Part shown: positions 1 to 10,083 of the stretch, piece after piece | Numbering within the stretch: position 1 is the first letter of the stretch | Layout of the letters: each line of letters begins with the position of its first letter | Assembly: GCA_046350355.1 (NCBI GenBank) | Contig: JAXMAN010000001.1 | Location: 1,116,001-1,180,000, forward strand | Source: UBA966 sp046350355 | Lineage (GTDB): Bacteria > Planctomycetota > Phycisphaerae > Phycisphaerales > SM1A02 | DNA length: 64,000 nucleotides | Reading direction: 5' to 3' | Notes under the pieces: generated by a model | The model's database searches: none | What the model saw: only the letters and a program-made list of their open reading frames with translations | What the model was told of the DNA's origin: nothing | Made by a program: the position numbers and the translations under genes

Positions 1-1
1 G

Positions 2-849
2 GTCCCCTACAGCCTCAACCACGCGATGATCGACGGCGCGCAGGCGCGCGCGGCCAGCGAGTACGCCGCGCGCTTCGGCGAGCCTGGCTTCGACGATCCC
101 GCGCGCCTCTACATCGAGCAGCGCTACGAGGGCTACACCGCCGACGACCAGGCCGTCTGGCGCGAGCTCTTCGGCAAGCAGGAGGCGCACCTGGCCGCGA
201 ACGCCAGCCGCGTCTGGCGCGACGGCGCGCGCGCGATCGGCCTCGTGCCCGAGTCGATTCCCGACCTGCGCGTCATCAACCGCAACCTGCGCGCGCTCAC
301 CGGATGGCAGTCGCGCGCGGTGCCGGGCTACGTCGCGGCGCGGCCCTTCTTCGCGTGCCTCTCGCGCCGCGAGTTCCCGACGACCGTCGTGATCCGCCCG
401 AAGGACCGCGTCGACTACCTGCCCGAGCCCGACATCTTCCACGACGTCTTCGGGCACGTGCCGCTGCACGCCGATCCCGCCTTCGCCGACTTCCTGCAGG
501 AGTACGGCGGCGCCGCGCTCGTCGCGGACGAGCGGCACACGCAGCGGCTCGCGCGCCTCTTCTGGTACACGGTCGAGTTCGGCCTGATCCGCGAGGAGGG
601 CCGCCTGAAGGTCTACGGCGCGGGGCTCGTGAGCTCGCCGGGGGAATCGCGCCACTGCCTGGTCTCGCCGGAAGTCGACCGCCGCGACTTCGACATGGAC
701 GAGGCCTGCTCCACGCCCTTCGAGATCGACCACTACCAGCCGACGCTCTTCGTCCTCGACTCCTTCGAGCAGCTCCGCGACGCGATGCGCACCTACGCCG
801 CACGCGTGCGCGAGGACGCCCGCACCCGTTCCCCCCAGGAAGCACTCGC

Positions 850-853
<4 letters not shown>
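2..853 (+). CDS. phhA: Phenylalanine 4-monooxygenase (5' end outside window)
   Basis: Hydroxylates phenylalanine to tyrosine using a pterin cofactor and non-haem iron, the first step of aerobic Phe catabolism. The frame is open to the left edge (VPYSLNHA precedes the first ATG at 26), so the true start is outside the window. Counting from that ATG, PDIFHDVFGHVP carries the iron ligands H139 and H144, and WYTVEFG supplies the third ligand E184. This H-x4-H plus Glu spacing matches the bacterial monomeric enzyme. Only the catalytic domain is visible, as expected for the bacterial form. The stop overlaps the next start (ATGA at 850-853), so translation is probably coupled to hpd. The assignment is firm; only the N-terminus is missing. 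Confidence 0.95.
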
Positions 854-2037
<1,184 letters not shown>

Positions 2038-2066
2038 CCCATCGACGCACGCACCAGGAGAACGCC

Positions 2067-3344
2067 ATGCCGTACTACATCCAGCGCGGAAACATCCCCG
2101 ACAAGCGCCATGTCCAGTTCCACCGTCCCGACGGCGCGCTCTACAGCGAGGAGGTCTTCGGCACCGAGGGCTTCTCCGGCCCGACCTCGACGCTCTACCA
2201 CATCCATCCGCCCACGCAGGTGAGCGGCTGGAAGCCGCTGCACGCGACCGCGCCGGAGTACGTCGAGACCGACATCCTGCGCATGCGCCACCTCATGGGA
2301 TGGAAGTTCCGCGCCAAGGGCGACCCCGTCTCCGGACGCGTCGTGATCCTGGGCAACGGCGACGTCGAGATGTCCATCTGCCAGCCCGCGGAGAAGATGG
2401 GCTACCACTACAAGAACGCGCAGGGCGACGAGTGCCTCTTCGTGCACTACGGATCGGGCACCGTGCGCACGATGTTCGGCACGCTGAAGTTCCGCGCACG
2501 CGACTTCGTGGTCATCCCGCGTGGCACGATCTACGCGATGGAGTTCGACGCGCTCGCGGACGACGACCGTCCCGCCGGCGTCGCGCGCGAGGAGATGCCC
2601 TACGGCAAGTTCGTCTGCTTCGAGGCGGTCAACGGCTCGCACATCCAGCCGCCGCCGCGCTACGTCGCCAAGAAGTCCGCGCAGTTCCTGGAGGACGCGC
2701 CGTACTGCGAGCGCGACCTGCGCGTGCCGCAGTTCCCGCTGACGGTGGACGAGGTCGGCAGCCACGAAATGCGCATCAAGGCGCTGGGCCGCATGCACAG
2801 CTACGACTTCGGCTACCACCCGCTCGACGTCGTCGGCTGGGACGGCTGCTACTACCCGTACTGCTTCAACGCGGACGACTTCCAGCCGATCGTCGGCATG
2901 GTGCACCTGCCGCCGCCGATCCACCAGGTCTTCGACGCGCACAACTTCGTGATCTGCGCCTTCTGCCCGCGGCCGCTGGACTTCCACCCGCGCGCGATCC
3001 CGATCCCGTACAACCACTCGAACATCGACTCGGACGAGGTCATGTACTACGTGGCCGGCGAGTACAAGGCGCGGCGCGGCATCGGCGTCGGCTCGATCTC
3101 GCTGCACCCGCTGGGCATCCCGCACGGTCCGCACCCGGGCACCATCGAGCAGTCGCTGGGCAAGACGCACACGGACGAGCTCGCCGTCATGTGCGACACC
3201 TTCCGCCCGCTGCTGCCCACGAAGGCCGCGCTCGAGCTGGACGATCCCGCCTACCCCGAGAGCTGGAAGGACGAGCACTTCAAGCGCATCGCGCGCTACG
3301 TGCCTGGTTCCACCGCGGCGGCGCTGGCGGCGGCGAGGAAGTAG
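2067..3344 (+). CDS. hmgA: Homogentisate 1,2-dioxygenase
   Basis: Ring-cleaving non-haem iron dioxygenase that makes maleylacetoacetate from homogentisate. The start at 2067 has an AGGAG ribosome site at 2056-2060. The 425-residue protein begins MPYYIQRGNIPDKRHVQF, typical of the shorter bacterial form. Candidate iron ligands lie in the C-terminal cupin: H317 and E324 in PYNHSNIDSDEV, and H353 in GIPHGPHPG. The gene is 29 bp downstream of hpd on the same strand. The last two pathway enzymes (maleylacetoacetate isomerase and fumarylacetoacetase) are not in the window, so the pathway is completed elsewhere or lies upstream of the left edge. Confidence 0.95.
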   Translation: MPYYIQRGNIPDKRHVQFHRPDGALYSEEVFGTEGFSGPTSTLYHIHPPTQVSGWKPLHATAPEYVETDILRMRHLMGWKFRAKGDPVSGRVVILGNGDVEMSICQPAEKMGYHYKNAQGDECLFVHYGSGTVRTMFGTLKFRARDFVVIPRGTIYAMEFDALADDDRPAGVAREEMPYGKFVCFEAVNGSHIQPPPRYVAKKSAQFLEDAPYCERDLRVPQFPLTVDEVGSHEMRIKALGRMHSYDFGYHPLDVVGWDGCYYPYCFNADDFQPIVGMVHLPPPIHQVFDAHNFVICAFCPRPLDFHPRAIPIPYNHSNIDSDEVMYYVAGEYKARRGIGVGSISLHPLGIPHGPHPGTIEQSLGKTHTDELAVMCDTFRPLLPTKAALELDDPAYPESWKDEHFKRIARYVPGSTAAALAAARK

Positions 3345-3395
3345 CGGGGCGGGCGCGGGGTCGGTGGCCGCCGCGACCCCGTTACGATCTCGGCC

Positions 3396-4544
3396 ATGTC
3401 CGAGGGCCCGCATCCTCCGGGGGATCCCCGTGCCGCGCGCGCGCGCGCGGACTTCGCGTGGGGGATGTTCGCGTGCGCGGGCGCGCTGCTCGTCCCGGCC
3501 ATCGCCGCTCCCGTTCTGCTGGCACGCTGGTCGCCCGTGCTCGCGGTGACGCTCAAGGACTGGATCTCGGCGCGGGACGGCGGGTTCGTCGGTCCGATCT
3601 GGCTCCTCGCGGTGGTACTGGGCGGGGGCCTGGTCATGCTGTTCGAGATGTCGATCCTGCGTCTTTGGCGCAACGAGCGACGATGGCGAGCGGCGCGATG
3701 CATCCGATGCGGACATCAGACGAGTCCCCGCAAGGCGTCCGCACGCTGTCCGGAGTGCGGGGTCGAAGCGCCGCTCGAAGCGGATCTTCAGGAAGGGGGA
3801 CGATGGCGCGCGTGCGCGCCCGGGCGCCATTCTGCATTCGCGGCGCTCCTGCTTGCCTGCGCGGGCATCGGCTGCTGGGCGCTCCCCGCCGTCGGCGCGG
3901 CGTGCGGATGGCTCACGACGCACTCGGTGGAGCGGTCGGTCGTGGTCGCGCTTCCGAAGGCAACGGCGCCCACCGATGAGGAGGCGTGGAAGACCGCACC
4001 GCTTCACGCGTTCTACGAGGATGTTCGGATCCGTCGCTCCGGCACCGACCTCGTCCCGGAGCGCTGGGTTCGCATCGTCGTCCTCCCGACGACCGTCATC
4101 TCGCCGTCGCTCCTCCACGAGAGCTACGTCAGCGAGTCGGATCCGTCGCTTCTTCCACCGACGCGTCCCCGGGAGCTTTGGACGCGCGCCGAGGACGGCT
4201 CGATGTGGACGGAACCTGGCGGGACGGCGCTCACGCCGGAGCAGGCGCGCGCGCGCCTGAGCGGACTCCGAGGCATCCGGGAGCGGACCATGGACTTCTT
4301 CCTCGGCACGGGAAGATCGTCGGCGCGCCCCGCCCTCGAGGGGCTTCCAGCGCAGGATTCGCGGCTCGGCCTGACGCCGCGTTCCGGGCGGGACGCCCGC
4401 TGGCTGATGGCGGCGGGCGGCGCGCTTGGCGCGCTTGGCGGCGCGTTGATCGCGCTTGGCATCCGTCGCGCTGCGATGCGCGCATCGGCGAGCGGCGTGG
4501 CATGGGGTCTCGCGGCGCCATCACGGGCGTCCAGGCGGTGTTGA
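3396..4544 (+). CDS. Membrane protein with a four-Cys zinc-ribbon-like motif, unknown function
   Basis: Not recognised as a named family. The 382-residue product has hydrophobic segments near residues 22-45, 65-88, 145-170 and 335-360. Between the second and third is a CxxC...CxxC motif (C102, C105, C118, C121), which would sit in the cytoplasm or on a loop and could bind zinc. The long middle part (about 180-330) is hydrophilic and carries no motif I know. The start is the first ATG after hmgA. Its 3' end overlaps the convergent gene at 4521 by 24 bp. Planctomycete genomes often carry membrane proteins with such ribbons, but that is recollection, not evidence of function. Confidence 0.6.
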   Translation: MSEGPHPPGDPRAARARADFAWGMFACAGALLVPAIAAPVLLARWSPVLAVTLKDWISARDGGFVGPIWLLAVVLGGGLVMLFEMSILRLWRNERRWRAARCIRCGHQTSPRKASARCPECGVEAPLEADLQEGGRWRACAPGRHSAFAALLLACAGIGCWALPAVGAACGWLTTHSVERSVVVALPKATAPTDEEAWKTAPLHAFYEDVRIRRSGTDLVPERWVRIVVLPTTVISPSLLHESYVSESDPSLLPPTRPRELWTRAEDGSMWTEPGGTALTPEQARARLSGLRGIRERTMDFFLGTGRSSARPALEGLPAQDSRLGLTPRSGRDARWLMAAGGALGALGGALIALGIRRAAMRASASGVAWGLAAPSRASRRC

Positions 4545-7085
4545 CGTCGAGGGAGGCGGCGACGGTGGCGCAGAGTCCCCGAGCAGGCCGTGCAGCGGGA
4601 ACTTGTTCCAGCCCTCCTTCGTGGTCGGGCGGCAGCCCTCCGGCAGCAACAGCTCCAGCCGCGCGGTCGCGAGGGAGAGGCGCTTCTCCAGCGCATCGCG
4701 GCACGCGTCCGCGGCGAACTGGGCGCTGGTGTCGAATCCCGGCTGGAGGTTCGCGCCGCGGGAGGCGATCACGGCGTCGCCGCGCTGGCGCGCCTGCGTC
4801 GCGATGGGCTCGATGACCGCATCCATCGCGGCGGCGAGCGCCGTGCGCGAGGACTCCGGCGCGCAGGCGACGGCGGCGTCGCGGATGGACCAGAGATCCG
4901 AGAGGTCGGGGTAGTAGGAGCCTTCGCGCGCGTGGAGCGCATGCAGCTCCAGGCGCACGCGCTCGGACGCCTCGAGCGCGGCGGCCGCGAGCGCGCTGAT
5001 CTCGGCCTCCTTCGCGCGCACGTCGGCGACGGAGCCGCGCTCCTTGCGGTACGCCTCGCTTGCCTTCGGATCGAAGGTGGGCGGACCGCCGCGCGGTGCG
5101 CCGGACGCGCCGGCCCGGCGAGCGCTGTTGCTCCAGGTCGCGGCGCGCGCCTCGTCGCGCGCCTTCAGCCAGCCATCGAGCGCGGGCGCCGCCGCGGCGA
5201 AGGCGCGGGATCGTCCCGCGTCCGAGAGCGGCGCGCTCAGCAGCACGCCGGCGATGTCGACGGTCGCGTCGTACCAGCCGGGCGCCGCGACGCCCCGCGA
5301 CGCCGCGCGCGACGCCCGCAGCAGCGCGAGCGCGTTGCGGTCGCAGCGTTCGCCCATCGCCGCGGCGAGCGCGTCGAAGGTTGCGGCGTCCACGGTCGCC
5401 GCCGCGCGCCAGACCTGCTCGCGCGCGGCCTCGTCCTTGGCCATCTGCTCCTGGCGCGCCGCGCGCGCCTGCGGGTCCGCGACCATGCCCTCCGAGCGCG
5501 GCGTCGGCTGCGCCTGCGCGGTCAGCGGCTTCACCTCGCTGCGCCAGCGCTCGCGCGCATCGGCGAAGACGGTCGCGAGGATCGTCCGCTGGCCCTCGTC
5601 CAGGCGCAGCAGCGTGGCGTAGCGCTCCTCGTCGCGCGCGGGATATCCGACGGGGAGCCCCATCGCGGCGTCCTGCTCCTCGGGCGCGGCGCCGGGCGCG
5701 GCCGCCACGGCGTGCGGGCTGCGTCCGAAGGCGGCCTCGTCCTCGGGGGTCGCTTCGAGGTACGAACCCCCCGGCAGCACGGCCGGGGTCTTCCCGAGCG
5801 ACTCGAGTCCCGGGATCGCGGCGAACTGCCGCAGCGCCTGCTTCGCGCGCTGCTCGCGCTTGCGCTGGTAGTCGGAGATCGAACCCGAGCTCGCCGCGGA
5901 CTCGAAGGCGTCCTCCATGATCGTGGCGTCGTCGCGGATCCACTCGCGGCCGATGCGGCGCACCTCGTCGCGCTGCTCCTTGGTGAGCGAGGCGACGCGC
6001 ACGAACTCGCCGACCCACGGCGCCACGCTTCCGTTGGCGGACCACGAGAGCCGCGGAAGGCACTCAAGCTCCCCGGCCTGGCCGAGCAATTCCGGCACCC
6101 ATTCGTGCAGCAGCGTCTCGCGCTGCGTCGCAGCGAGGTCGGGCAGCAGCGCGCGGTACGCGGCAAGCTGCGACTGGATCATCTTCTTCCAGGGCGCCGT
6201 CCCCGGCTTCATCAGCGTCAGGTCGGGTTGGGTGGCCTTGTCCCAGAGCTCCTGGCGGAAGGCCTCCTTCGGCGGCGGCGGCTCGCCGCGCGCAGCCGCC
6301 TGCTCCTCGAGCGCGCGCTGGTGCTTCATGAAGGCGCTCATCGCCCGGAGCTGCGTCGAGCCTCCGATCCCCAGCTCGTCCGCGCGCTCCGCGCGCGCCA
6401 TCGATTCGGCGAGGACCGCCTCGCGCGCGGCGCGGTGCGCCGCGATGCGCGCATCGATGCCGGTGCAGGCCTGCGCGTACCAGCGTCGCACTTCCGCGGC
6501 CCTCGCCGGTCCCTTCGCATCGCTCGCCAGCGGGAGCGCTCCGGAAATGTCCGGCACCGTCTGCCAGAAGCTCATCCCTTCGGTCCCGCCGTTGACCGCC
6601 GCGCGCGCCATCCGCAGCTCGTCGAGCTTGCCGACGGCCTCGATGATGGGCTGATCCTCCGGAGCGACGAGCGCGGCAAGCTGCGTGCGCAGCTGCGTGC
6701 GCAGCGCGAGCTGCTCCGCGAGCCGGCGATGCTCGCGGTCCGCGCGCTCGCGCTCAAGCGCGACGCTGGGCGCGACCTCGCTGCGCCCCAGGGAGGTGCG
6801 GGGTTCCCCCGCAGGAGGATCGCCCGCGCGGATCCAGAGCTCCAGGCACTCCTGAAGCTGGCGATCGCTGGCGTCCATGTAGCGCTGCCACGCATCGAGC
6901 GTCTGCGCCGCGGGCGGCCGCACGCCAGCCGCGGAGAGGTAGCCGTGGAAGAGCCGCGGGCTCGCGATGGGCGGGAAGTCGGGCGGATCGCCCGCCTGCG
7001 CGACGGCGGCGAGCGCGATCGAGGCGACGGTGGCGAGGCGGGCGAGGCAGCGGAGCGTGCGGGGTGGTGGCATGGTGGAGGTCAT
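4521..7085 (-). CDS. Large secreted helical protein, unknown function
   Basis: The 854-residue protein starts with a plausible signal peptide (Arg near residue 12, hydrophobic ATVASIALAAVA, cleavage near AQA-GD). The rest is Ala/Arg/Glu-rich and looks mostly helical, with several stretches suited to coiled coils, and it ends in a Pro/Ser/Thr-rich tail of about 15 residues. No catalytic motif stands out. A second in-frame ATG at 7073 could be the start; neither has a convincing ribosome site. Codon usage looks like the neighbours, and the long open frame with a clean signal sequence supports a real gene. The 3' end overlaps the convergent membrane-protein gene by 24 bp. Confidence 0.65.
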   Translation of the reverse strand: MTSTMPPPRTLRCLARLATVASIALAAVAQAGDPPDFPPIASPRLFHGYLSAAGVRPPAAQTLDAWQRYMDASDRQLQECLELWIRAGDPPAGEPRTSLGRSEVAPSVALERERADREHRRLAEQLALRTQLRTQLAALVAPEDQPIIEAVGKLDELRMARAAVNGGTEGMSFWQTVPDISGALPLASDAKGPARAAEVRRWYAQACTGIDARIAAHRAAREAVLAESMARAERADELGIGGSTQLRAMSAFMKHQRALEEQAAARGEPPPPKEAFRQELWDKATQPDLTLMKPGTAPWKKMIQSQLAAYRALLPDLAATQRETLLHEWVPELLGQAGELECLPRLSWSANGSVAPWVGEFVRVASLTKEQRDEVRRIGREWIRDDATIMEDAFESAASSGSISDYQRKREQRAKQALRQFAAIPGLESLGKTPAVLPGGSYLEATPEDEAAFGRSPHAVAAAPGAAPEEQDAAMGLPVGYPARDEERYATLLRLDEGQRTILATVFADARERWRSEVKPLTAQAQPTPRSEGMVADPQARAARQEQMAKDEAAREQVWRAAATVDAATFDALAAAMGERCDRNALALLRASRAASRGVAAPGWYDATVDIAGVLLSAPLSDAGRSRAFAAAAPALDGWLKARDEARAATWSNSARRAGASGAPRGGPPTFDPKASEAYRKERGSVADVRAKEAEISALAAAALEASERVRLELHALHAREGSYYPDLSDLWSIRDAAVACAPESSRTALAAAMDAVIEPIATQARQRGDAVIASRGANLQPGFDTSAQFAADACRDALEKRLSLATARLELLLPEGCRPTTKEGWNKFPLHGLLGDSAPPSPPPSTSTPPGRP

Positions 7086-7276
7086 CGAACAATTTGGATC
7101 TGGGAGACTCGGATCACTGCCCGCTTGGGAAGGCAGCGTCCGCAGGGACGCCGAAGACTTGCGGGAGCTTCGCGTGACCTGCGACTTCTCCGAGTGCGAA
7201 GGTGCAAGGACCCCGCACCACGACTCCCGCCGCGCGCGTCCACCACCCGAACCTCTCGCGAGCCTTCATGTGCAAC

Positions 7277-7327
7277 GCTCCCCGCGGCGAGGCGACGGAT
7301 CGGTCCGTGCGCGTCGCCGCGGGGAGC
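7277..7327 (-). terminator. Strong stem-loop downstream of the PEP-CTERM gene, probable terminator
   Basis: A perfect 14-bp inverted repeat: GCTCCCCGCGGCGA at 7277-7290 and its complement at 7314-7327. The 23-nt loop itself holds an ACGGA/TCCGT hairpin. It lies about 40 bp beyond the stop of the minus-strand gene ending at 7369. There is no U-run, so it is either a non-canonical terminator or a processing/stability hairpin. Confidence 0.5.
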
Positions 7328-7368
7328 AGGATACCCAGCGGGAGCCGTGAGACTGCATGCGTCCGCGG

Positions 7369-8148
7369 TCAGCGGCGGCGGCGTCGGCCGCCGAAGATCC
7401 CCGCGGCGCCGATCAGCGCGAGCGAGGCCGGGCCGGGGACCGGCGAGGCGGAGTACTCGAAGTGCGACGCGTAGCCGGTCGTGAGCGAGCCGCCCGCGTA
7501 GGCGATGCCGTGCAGCGCGGTCTCGGAACCGAAGCTCATCGACGCGGCGCTGTAGACGGCGGCGGTGATCTCGGAGTGGTAGCCGAAGCTCGCGCTGCCG
7601 GTGCTGACGAGGTAGAGGCGGCCGCTGCCGACGGTGCGGAACTGCGTCTGGTCGCCCGCGTTGAGCGCGCCCGAGACCAGGACGTAGACGTCGCCGGCCG
7701 AGGTGTTGGCCACGACCGAGCCCGCCCAGCCGAGCTGGAAGCTGCTGAACGCATAGGTGCCCGCGCTCAGGTTCAGCGTCGTGCTGCTGTTGGAGGTGAA
7801 GGCGCCGTAGGAGCCCGCGGAGAGCGTGCGGCTCTGGTTCCAGTCGAGATAGACGTTGGAGCCACCGCTGGTGAAGCTGCCGAACGAGGGGCTGTTCCAG
7901 CCGGTGACGGAGTTCGAGATGACGGTGCCGCTCACCGTCGACTGCCAGCCGCGCGAGAGCGCGCCCGCGACGCCGACGGAGCCCGCGACCTCGGTCTGCG
8001 AGGCCAGCGTCATCGCGCCGCCCGAGCGCAGCGCGAAGCCGTTGGGGTTGTCCGTGACGATGCCGCCGAAGGCCGGCGCGGCCGCAAGGGTGGCGGCGGC
8101 GGCGATCGCGCAGAGGGTGCTGCTGGAGATGGGGAGTCGGGTCTGCAT
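7369..8148 (-). CDS. Secreted protein with PEP-CTERM-like sorting tail
   Basis: The 259-residue product has a signal peptide ending near PAFGG. The body is rich in Ser, Thr, Gly and Ala, has beta-strand character and contains no Cys, as expected for a surface or matrix protein. The C-terminus is PVPGPASLALIGAAGIFGG followed by RRRRR, which is the tripartite PEP-CTERM layout (Pro-rich motif, membrane helix, Arg cluster) in the variant common in Phycisphaerae. Such tails are thought to be processed by an exosortase, which is not encoded in this window. The start is the ATG at 8148, with AAGGA nine bases upstream; a TTG three codons earlier sits too close to that site. The molecular role of the body is unknown. 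Confidence 0.8.
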   Translation of the reverse strand: MQTRLPISSSTLCAIAAAATLAAAPAFGGIVTDNPNGFALRSGGAMTLASQTEVAGSVGVAGALSRGWQSTVSGTVISNSVTGWNSPSFGSFTSGGSNVYLDWNQSRTLSAGSYGAFTSNSSTTLNLSAGTYAFSSFQLGWAGSVVANTSAGDVYVLVSGALNAGDQTQFRTVGSGRLYLVSTGSASFGYHSEITAAVYSAASMSFGSETALHGIAYAGGSLTTGYASHFEYSASPVPGPASLALIGAAGIFGGRRRRR

Positions 8149-8325
8149 GGTGTTCAATCCTTCGATACCACCTACGGCCCCGCAAGCCCATCCGTGTGTT
8201 CTTCACAATCCAAGGTCCGTTGCGAATGCGTCCGGATTGCAGGGTCCGGTACAACCATGCGCGGCCGCGCCCCGCCCCGTGCGGGCGGCGCCGCGACGGA
8301 TTCCTGCAGAGGAATGGAGGCCTCG

Positions 8326-8922
8326 ATGGTGCTTTCGGAGACCACGGACCTGCTTGCGCGCACGCCGCGCGCGATGCGCGCGCTGCTGGAGGGACTCGAT
8401 CCCGCGTGGGCCGAGCGCGACTACGGCGCGGGCACCTTCACCTGCGCGGACATCGTCGGCCACCTGAGCGCGTGCGAGCGCGACGACTGGATCCCGCGCG
8501 TGCGCCACATCCTCGAGCACGGCGACGCGCGGCCCTTCGCGCCGGTGGACCGCTATGCGCACATCGAGGCGCGCGGCGGCCGCGGGCTGGACGAATTGCT
8601 CGCGGAGTTCGATGGGCTGCGCGCGCAGAGCCTCGCGACGCTCGCGTCCCTGCGCCTGGGCGAGGCCGAGCTGCGCCGCCGCGGCCTGCATCCCGCGCTC
8701 GGTCCGGTGACGCTCGCGCAGCTGCTGGCGACCTGGATCGCGCACGACCACAACCACCTCGCGCAGCTCGCGCGCGTGCTGGCCGAGCGCCACCGCGAGG
8801 CGGTGGGGCCCTGGAGCGCCTACCTGGGCATCTACCGTGCGCCCGCGACCCCGATGGACGCGCAGGGGCTCGCCCGCCGCCGCGCGGTGCAGGAAGCGCA
8901 AATCCGGGCAGGCCAGGGCTAG
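8326..8922 (+). CDS. DinB-fold protein (first of three)
   Basis: DinB/YfiT-type four-helix bundle protein of 198 residues. This superfamily includes metal-dependent thiol transferases and hydrolases. Putative metal-site histidines are in ADIVGHL near residue 45 and in AHDHNHLAQL near residue 143, the usual first and last helices. The start at 8326 is preferred over the in-frame ATG at 8314 because GGAGG (8316-8320) is correctly spaced before 8326, while the ribosome-site-like bases before 8314 are almost adjacent. It stands alone, upstream of an aspartic-protease-like gene on the same strand. Substrate unknown. Two further DinB-like genes lie within 5 kb. Confidence 0.82.
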   Translation: MVLSETTDLLARTPRAMRALLEGLDPAWAERDYGAGTFTCADIVGHLSACERDDWIPRVRHILEHGDARPFAPVDRYAHIEARGGRGLDELLAEFDGLRAQSLATLASLRLGEAELRRRGLHPALGPVTLAQLLATWIAHDHNHLAQLARVLAERHREAVGPWSAYLGIYRAPATPMDAQGLARRRAVQEAQIRAGQG

Positions 8923-8957
8923 CAATCCGCGCGCGCGGCGCTATCGTGGCGTTCGCG

Positions 8958-9641
8958 ATGCCTCGACCCGCGGTCAGCGTGCTGCCGTTGCGGTTGTCCC
9001 AAGGCCACCTGTTCATGGAACACGGGACCGGGCTGTGGCTCCTGGACACGGGAGCGCCGACGAGCTTCGGCCACGACCGGCACCTGAACCTCGCGGGCGA
9101 GACCTTCAGCTTCGACGACACCTACCACGGGCTCGATGTCGGCCACCTGGCCGAGCATGTGGGCGTCGCCTGCGTCGGGCTGCTCGGCGGCGACGTCCTC
9201 TGCAGCTTCGACATGATCATCGATGTCCCCGGTGGCACGCTCACGCTGACGACCGGCGATCTCGAGCCCGAGGGGGAGCCGATCCCGCTCTGGGAGTTCG
9301 TCGGCCTGCCGATCGTCACCGCGCGCATCGCGGGCGCCGACTACCGGATGTTCTTCGACACCGGCGCGCACCTCTCGTACTTCCAGGATCCCGCGATCAA
9401 GCAGTTCCCCGAGGAGGGGATGGAGCCGGACTTCTTCCCCGATGGCGGCGACTTCGTCACGCAGACGCATCGCGTGGAGATGTCGCTTGGCGGCATCGTC
9501 GTGAAGCTGCGCTGCGGGACGCTGCCGCAGTCGGCATCGGCGGCGCTCACGATGGCGAACGCGACGGGGATCGTGGGGAACGAGCTGCTGCTCAACCGGC
9601 GCGTGGGCTTCCTGCCGCGGCAGGGCGCGCTGGTGCTGTAG
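8958..9641 (+). CDS. Two-lobed retropepsin-like aspartic protease candidate
   Basis: The 227-residue protein contains two Asp-Thr-Gly-Ala motifs, WLLDTGAPTSFG near residue 32 and MFFDTGAHLSYF near residue 134. Each is followed by a hydrophobic-Gly segment (GLLGGDVL and GIVGNELL), as in the two lobes of pepsin-type aspartic proteases. Most bacterial relatives are single-lobed and dimerise, so an internal duplication in such a short protein is notable. I see no signal peptide, so it is probably cytoplasmic. The start at 8958 has no clear ribosome site. It lies 35 bp after the DinB gene and may be co-transcribed. Catalysis is inferred from the motifs only. Confidence 0.68.
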   Translation: MPRPAVSVLPLRLSQGHLFMEHGTGLWLLDTGAPTSFGHDRHLNLAGETFSFDDTYHGLDVGHLAEHVGVACVGLLGGDVLCSFDMIIDVPGGTLTLTTGDLEPEGEPIPLWEFVGLPIVTARIAGADYRMFFDTGAHLSYFQDPAIKQFPEEGMEPDFFPDGGDFVTQTHRVEMSLGGIVVKLRCGTLPQSASAALTMANATGIVGNELLLNRRVGFLPRQGALVL

Positions 9642-9696
9642 CGGGGCGCGGGCGCGGCGCGGCGCGATGCCGCGAGCGGTGCGCCGCGATGCACGA

Positions 9697-10083
9697 TCAC
9701 TCCACTTCGGGAAGGAACGCGATCCGCGCCTGCGTGCCGGGCAGGTGCTCGAGTCCCCACTGCGCGACCGCGCGCAGCACCGGACGCAGCGAGCGTCCGC
9801 GCGCGGTGAGCTCGTAGCGCGAGGCGCCCTCGCGCACCGGCGAGGGGCTCGCGCGCACGATGCCCGCCTCCTGCAGCATCGCCAGGCGCGCCGCGAGGAT
9901 GTTGGTGGCGATGCCCTCGGGCGAGGCCAGGAACTCGCCGTAGTGCGTCTTGCCCGCGAAGAGGTCGCGCACGACCAGCAGCGTCCAGCGGTCGCCCAGC
10001 AGGTCGAGCGTGCACGCGACGGGGCAGGGCGAGCGGCGCGCGGGGCGCGCGCGGTCGGTGCGTCGCTCAGCGCGGCGTGCCAT
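9697..10083 (-). CDS. HxlR-family transcriptional regulator
   Basis: The 128-residue winged-helix protein has the HxlR signature: an N-terminal Cys-containing CPVACTLDLLGDRWTLLVVRDL, then FGEFL-like HYGEFLASPEGIATNILAARL, the recognition part of the wing (YELTARGRSL), and LEHLP near the end. Members often respond to electrophiles or oxidants through Cys; here C20 and C24 are candidates. Its start lies 17 bp inside the 3' end of the DinB gene at 10067-10720, so the two are co-transcribed. The palindrome at 10737-10761 upstream of that pair is a natural operator for autoregulation and for control of the divergent AhpD-like gene. Confidence 0.87.
   Translation of the reverse strand: MARRAERRTDRARPARRSPCPVACTLDLLGDRWTLLVVRDLFAGKTHYGEFLASPEGIATNILAARLAMLQEAGIVRASPSPVREGASRYELTARGRSLRPVLRAVAQWGLEHLPGTQARIAFLPEVE

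Noticed and set aside
3357..3380. GGGGTCG/CGACCCC hairpin after hmgA as a terminator
   Set aside because: The 7-bp stem is short and there is no U-tract; the next gene lies only 16 bp beyond.
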